Positions 55,301 to 61,300 of a stretch of DNA of 64,000 bases are shown here, piece after piece. The DNA is taken from NCBI GenBank assembly GCA_030867875.1, contig JAOWCC010001751.1, positions 25,536,369 through 25,600,368 on the forward strand, given 5' to 3'. The notes under the pieces were generated by a model. It saw nothing but the letters and a program-made list of their open reading frames with translations. It ran no database searches and had not been told where the DNA came from. Every line of letters begins with the position of its first letter. The first letter of the stretch is position 1. The position numbers were made by a program, and so were the translations under genes. The DNA comes from Actinernus sp. WN-2022. Its lineage: Eukaryota > Cnidaria > Anthozoa > Actiniaria > Actinernidae.

Positions 55301-58300
55301 CATAGAGCAAACTGATAATAATGAACGCGCTATTAGTTTCACGGAGTTTGTAACTACTGAACTCGCGCTACAGCATAGCTTGAAATACTATACGAAAACA
55401 ACCGTTTAAAAATTTCCTGATGCCGAAAGAACCTGAGCATCTTAAACAAGATATCCTTCTGACCAATTTACATAAATATTAAGCTGTGAAGGTTAGTTTC
55501 CAGTCCATAACAACCGATATCGACTACGTGCAAACTAGTAAACAGCCACTAGTAATTAACCTTGCGTACTTCCGCGAGTACTGAACTTTTTAGCGTCAAA
55601 TGCAAGTGTTACGTTTCCAAACTTTAAGACAAGAAATCTTCCATAGAATGTTCTATTTTTTTTACAGCAGAGAACTGTGTTATTATTCATGTAGAAATAA
55701 AGCAATAGTGCCATCTGGAGAATTATTTCATGTCAAAAGTGCATAACGAAGAAATATATATCTACGGACGCGAGCAGCTTGTTTCACTTTGGTCAAATTC
55801 GGACTGTTTACGACTGGAAACAGCAAAAAATACAACAAATAATGAAATATAGATACCATTCTTTACTCAATGCTGTTTACATTGGATGTAGGAAGAATAA
55901 AATCCTTGTAAATCTCACAAAACTACAATCTGTGAATCACGGCTATCACCCGAACAATGTGGCGTTTCCGGCAATTTATGTTGGTTGATTCTCATTGGAT
56001 GTTACACAATACAGCTGTCAATTCAATGTCTGGAGACTGTGACATGCGCAGTACCGTGACACTGCGACTTTAAACATCGAAGCTTGTACTTTTCTGTAAA
56101 AATGCTTTGTAGTCCAAATTTCGAGTGAAAATTCAACCAAAATGATGCGCGAGAGCGTGATTTCCCGGTGAAATTCACGCATGCGCAAGCGTTTTGCAGA
56201 CCTGTTGTTTAGTGCACAACCACACCGCGGACACACAGCGGTCAAACGTCTGCGCGTGCGTATTACGGGCAGTCTGGTGGGCGGCTGCGCGAATTTCCCG
56301 CGCAAAATTTACCTTAAAACATATTACAGTGAACTTCTACCCCGAAAAGTTAAGAAAAATACGTGAAAGTTAAGCTTTATATTTTCACAGTCGACGGGAA
56401 ATTTAACAAACTTCAAACTGTGAGTTTACCAAATTTTTTCGTAATTTACCAAAAAAGTTCTCAAGGTTTGAAAACGGGTGTGTGAAAAGTGACGGCCGCC
56501 GGCTCGCTTTGAATTTGTTTTGGAATATGTTGTTGTTGCAAGACTTTTGACGCATGCGCAGACGTTTGACCGCTGTGTGCACCGCGGCAAACAGTTATGC
56601 TCCGCTGGCCAAAAGAACGAAGGCTCTGGAGTTCAGGTTTCCGAGGTCTTAAACGTTTTTAGTAAATAATTTTATAACTTTAGTTAGGAAACTCACAGTG
56701 AATTGCAAATTAAAAAAATGTCAACCTGTTAAAGTTTTAGGCTTAGCTTATAAATAGTTTTTCGCGAAACATTTCACGTATATACGCGTACGTACTTAAA
56801 ATTAGAAACAGGGGTGATTGCCTCTGTCGTCTTTTAGTTTCGGCGGGAAACTGGGGAGACGCGCGCGCGACCGGCTCATCAAAAGCGCATGCGCGTGATA
56901 TTTTGCTGCGGTGTGGGTGTAAGCAATCGTTGCTTAGAGTGGTTTTCGACTGAATGTCGAAAGTAATTCGGTGATTCGGTGGTGCACAATACGTTGAGCA
57001 TGCGGTACCGAGTTAGATTCCTGCCACGGACTGGACAGATCTGTACCGACTCGATGAACTGTAAAGCTTCGATTTCCCTTAATCGGGAGCTTTGACATGG
57101 AAAGGGGAAAGGAATAAAGTTGAGTGCATCGCCAGCCTCCTGGGATAACAGTCTGCAAGACTGAAGGGGTTACCAACGTTAAATAAAGAGACTTCGTTTG
57201 ACTGACCATTTGACCCTAATGCTTTGCGTGAGACAGTAATTCACTTGTTTTATGAATTAGTCCCTGGGCTAGTAATGAAAAAAATCTACTACCTCAAAGG
57301 CTAAGTGCATCCCAAGATTTACCAATCCAACTGATATTGCAGGTAGTCCTGGGCAAGAAGTAGTTTTGAGCACTGAACCTGATGTCAATCCTGAATATTG
57401 AAACTAATCACCTTCTAGCCTGGGTTCTAGAGGCTCAAAGAAATAAAAGGAGAGGAGAGAACAGGAGAGAGAAGAAAAATATGACCCTCTGGTGTTACCC
57501 GTTGAGAATCTCACTTCCATGCGCTGAGTTTCAAATCAACAAAACACGTCAAACCGGTTTTGTTATGCCATTGGTAAACCAATGAAAATTGCATCCAGCA
57601 CTCACGGTTGCGCCTGGTAATGAATAGATTATCCAATCAGGGACAAGGTTCATATTGTAAACCTAATGTTCGCATGGAAGTGAGATTCTCTACGGATAAC
57701 ACCAGAGGCTCTTCATTTTCTTCTCTCTCTCTCTCGCCTTTTATTTCTGCGAACCTCTGGCGCCCACTGTAATCATCTTCAGGTTGTAAAGCCAAAAGGT
57801 GCCAAATATTACGCGGCTATGATGTGATGTCTTTCCGCTGCAGGGTATATTCGCACTCGCCAGGCAGTGGAAGTGTTTCCTAGCCGGTACAGAGAGAGGA
57901 GAGATCCTGTTTTACGGCTCCAACTCCATCAAAAAGCGTGTAGTAGGCAGGGGCGTACTGACCGAGAGGGACCGGGCCATACTCATGAAGGAGGAAAGCC
58001 ACGGCCGTGAAGCCCTGGGGCCTATACCCGAGCCAGTCTCTGAGGTGACCTCGAGTCCTGAGCCAGTGGACAAGAATGAAGTAAAGCTAGACATGGAAGC
58101 CGAGACGAAGCAAGGTTGGTTTAAGTAGTGATACGCAATGTTTCCTTGAAGACTATATTTGCGCATAATTTTTGTTAGTCATTTTTGCATATTTGCTTAG
58201 ACTTCAAACATCCCACATGTGTACGCGAGGTTCGTCAGTTCATATGAAAATCGCTGAAAATAACTGTCCGGCCCGCACTGTGAATATAAAGACGTCTTAC

Positions 58301-61300
58301 AGTGACACAGCCCTTTAACTGATTATTTTCCCTGTTCACATTAGTTATGGACGATTTCTGTTGCTCTGGTAAGAGGAACGAATTTCCGTTACGATGGAAA
58401 TTATAATACCAACTTTGCTTTCCATTCTCTTTGGTCATTTGTTGACGTTCCGATAAAGTCAAATGTACTGTTAACCCCTTTTGGCTTGACAAATAGTCTT
58501 ATTCTAAGTGGAAACATCACTCTAAGATTTTTTTTTCTATAAGGAGTCCACTAAAACCGCGCGATCTGATTGGGTGGTGAACCAGTCCGGGTTTTTTCCA
58601 GATCTGAACCGGCTAATCCCAAAGTATGTGACGAGGTTCTTACATTTTCGTACCCTAGTATAGACCATATCGCAAGTCCGCCATTTTGGATCGTGTATCC
58701 ATTCATTTTGGATCCATACCCCAGCTGGCAGTTCATGCTTCTTGTTCGTGTAGTTGCCGCATTTCAGTTGGCATACACTGAAAACATCTGCTTAACTAAG
58801 ATTTGTAAAAATCTTAGCGGATCATGTAAATATTCCGCTTGGCTCAATTGAGGGTTTCTGCCGTCAAAGTTCATTTTTTGTTTCAGTTTTCCCCATATTA
58901 GCCGACATGTATAATGTCTCGAGCTCTCAATCCAGTAGAAAGACTCTGGTTATTCTGTCGTAAAACATGCCTTAGCTGTACAAGACCGCCCACGATGGAA
59001 TAGATTTCCGACAATGACTCATTGAAAGTGATATCTCCTTGTCTCGCCTTGTCTGAGAGCTTTGAACTTTCTTATCTGAGCGCGCCTGACGAGATCTAAC
59101 CTTTGATGATAATTCGATACCCGTTGATATCCAAACGTGTTTGGATATTGTATTTCGCTTACGTTTCTAAATGTACATTGGATCTGTCCAGACAGCACTG
59201 ATCGAATGTGTTACGTTGTTCATGTATTTTTATGGTCAACAAGAGCGCCAGTTGAAATATCCTGAGCCTGTTGGAAGGCTTTCGCCCTCGCGGGTCGACC
59301 ATTTTGATTTACTGTATTCACTTATGTAAATACATTAACCTGGTGATTGTTGCGTGACCAGCACAGTGCAATCTGATTGGTTTGAATTTGACCTTTAACG
59401 CATGCGCAGAAGCCGTCTGACATGAAATAAAAATAAATAAATAATAATAACGACTTGCATTTTAAGACTCGGCGCTGCCACAGGCAGCCCGAGTAATAAA
59501 GAGCGCACGTTCAAGGCTGAGACATGTATCACTTCTGCACGAGCGCGCTACTGAAATGACATAAAATAAATTGACAGAGCCTCGGGCCATTTTCAAAACC
59601 TCTGGCAAATGTTTCCTCTATACAGACCCCCGGTCGGTTAATAATATATATATCTTTTTCACTTTCTTACAAGAAGACAACGATTCCTCCACGACGCCTG
59701 GGCAAACCACCACACAATCTCCTCGCACTCTAACTCTCCCTATATCCCCCGTAATACTCGAGTCATCACCTCATACCGACCACCAACGGGAACCCCTACT
59801 CCCTTCCACAAACCAAGGGGCCCCACCCGACAGCGAGACAGATTCGGATGAGTCACCCCCTAACACCATGCCTCGGGACAAGCACTTAGCCACATCTGGC
59901 GGCGAAACCAAGAAGCCTGGTCACAAGAAGCAACTCAGCCTGTACAGCTGGTTGTCCAACACACCAACTACGTCACCAAACACCGGACGCCTTCAACATG
60001 TCACGAGTACTGTGGAACGCAAGGCGCCGTCTAAGCCATCTAGTCACGCTACACAGGGTATGTTCACGTAACCATCTAGTCACGCTACACAGGGTATGTT
60101 CACGTCAACCATAGTCTCGCTGCACAGGGTATGTTCACATAAGCCATCTAGTCACGCTGCACAGGGTATGTTCACGTAAGCCATCTAGTCACGCTGCACA
60201 GGGTATGTTCACGTCAACCATCTAGTCACGCTACACAGGGTATGTTCACGTGGTAGTGGAGCAGATTCTGTATGACTTACTGTTCGGCATGCCGTGGCAT
60301 TGAAATGGTTTTCTTTCTGATCAAATTAAATTACCGAGTTACGGACAGTAAGTTACAGTATGGTTACAGTACGGTTACAGTACGGCTACGGTAAGGCTAC
60401 GGACATGCCGTATTTTTGCCCCATTCTTACGAAATCTGCTATAATCTTTGTTTATCAGTGTTTTCATCAGGCAGCACCCTTGGCACAATAGAGAGCTCTT
60501 GTAGGCCATTAGAACATGTGACATATTAGCCTGCGTGGTCGGCGTTTCGGCCTTTTTGTTTTGGCCTTTTTGTTTTGGCGGAAGATCGGAGCGCGTAAGA
60601 ATGGGGCGGGGCGAAACAATACGCTTTTTGTCTCGCCTTCGAAAAACCAACCGAATCGCCAGCTGCAATGTACGCAGTAAATATCCAAAATGTCCCATGG
60701 GAAAATTCTGCTGAGAACTCTGGTTTCTCGTTGCCTGATTGAATATGACGGGTAACTAATCTTTAGTCTCCCCAGACAAGTCAGACCACAGCTACGACCT
60801 GTTTGGCGACATGGTGAGTGTACCGACGAGCGGTAAACAGATACAAGACGAGCGCGAGACGTTCAAGACTGTGCTACAAGCTATCAACCTGATGCCTAAA
60901 GTAGCTAAAGACGAGGATACGGCGAGTACTGTCACCTTTAACACCAAACTCAAGTGAGCAGTATGCACTGACATGTACAGAGCATTTGCCATTGACTGTT
61001 AGGGACCGGCACATTATTCTTTTTTCCTCCTTTGTTCTATTCCTGTATTCTTTCTGTAACCATTATTATTCTCAAGATTATTCCTGAAGTTTGCCTATTA
61101 TTCTCAATAAAATCGCAAATAATACAACTGTTGATTCACTTGTTATGTAAGGCGCATTGGGTTTTAGAAATGCGCCCTATAAAAATGTAAATATTATTAT
61201 TATTATTATTATTATATTATTACCATTTTGAACACAACACGTTGCTTTGTGTCACGTGACCAAACACTTTTTTGTTAGCCACGTAACAATTTAGGAATTT

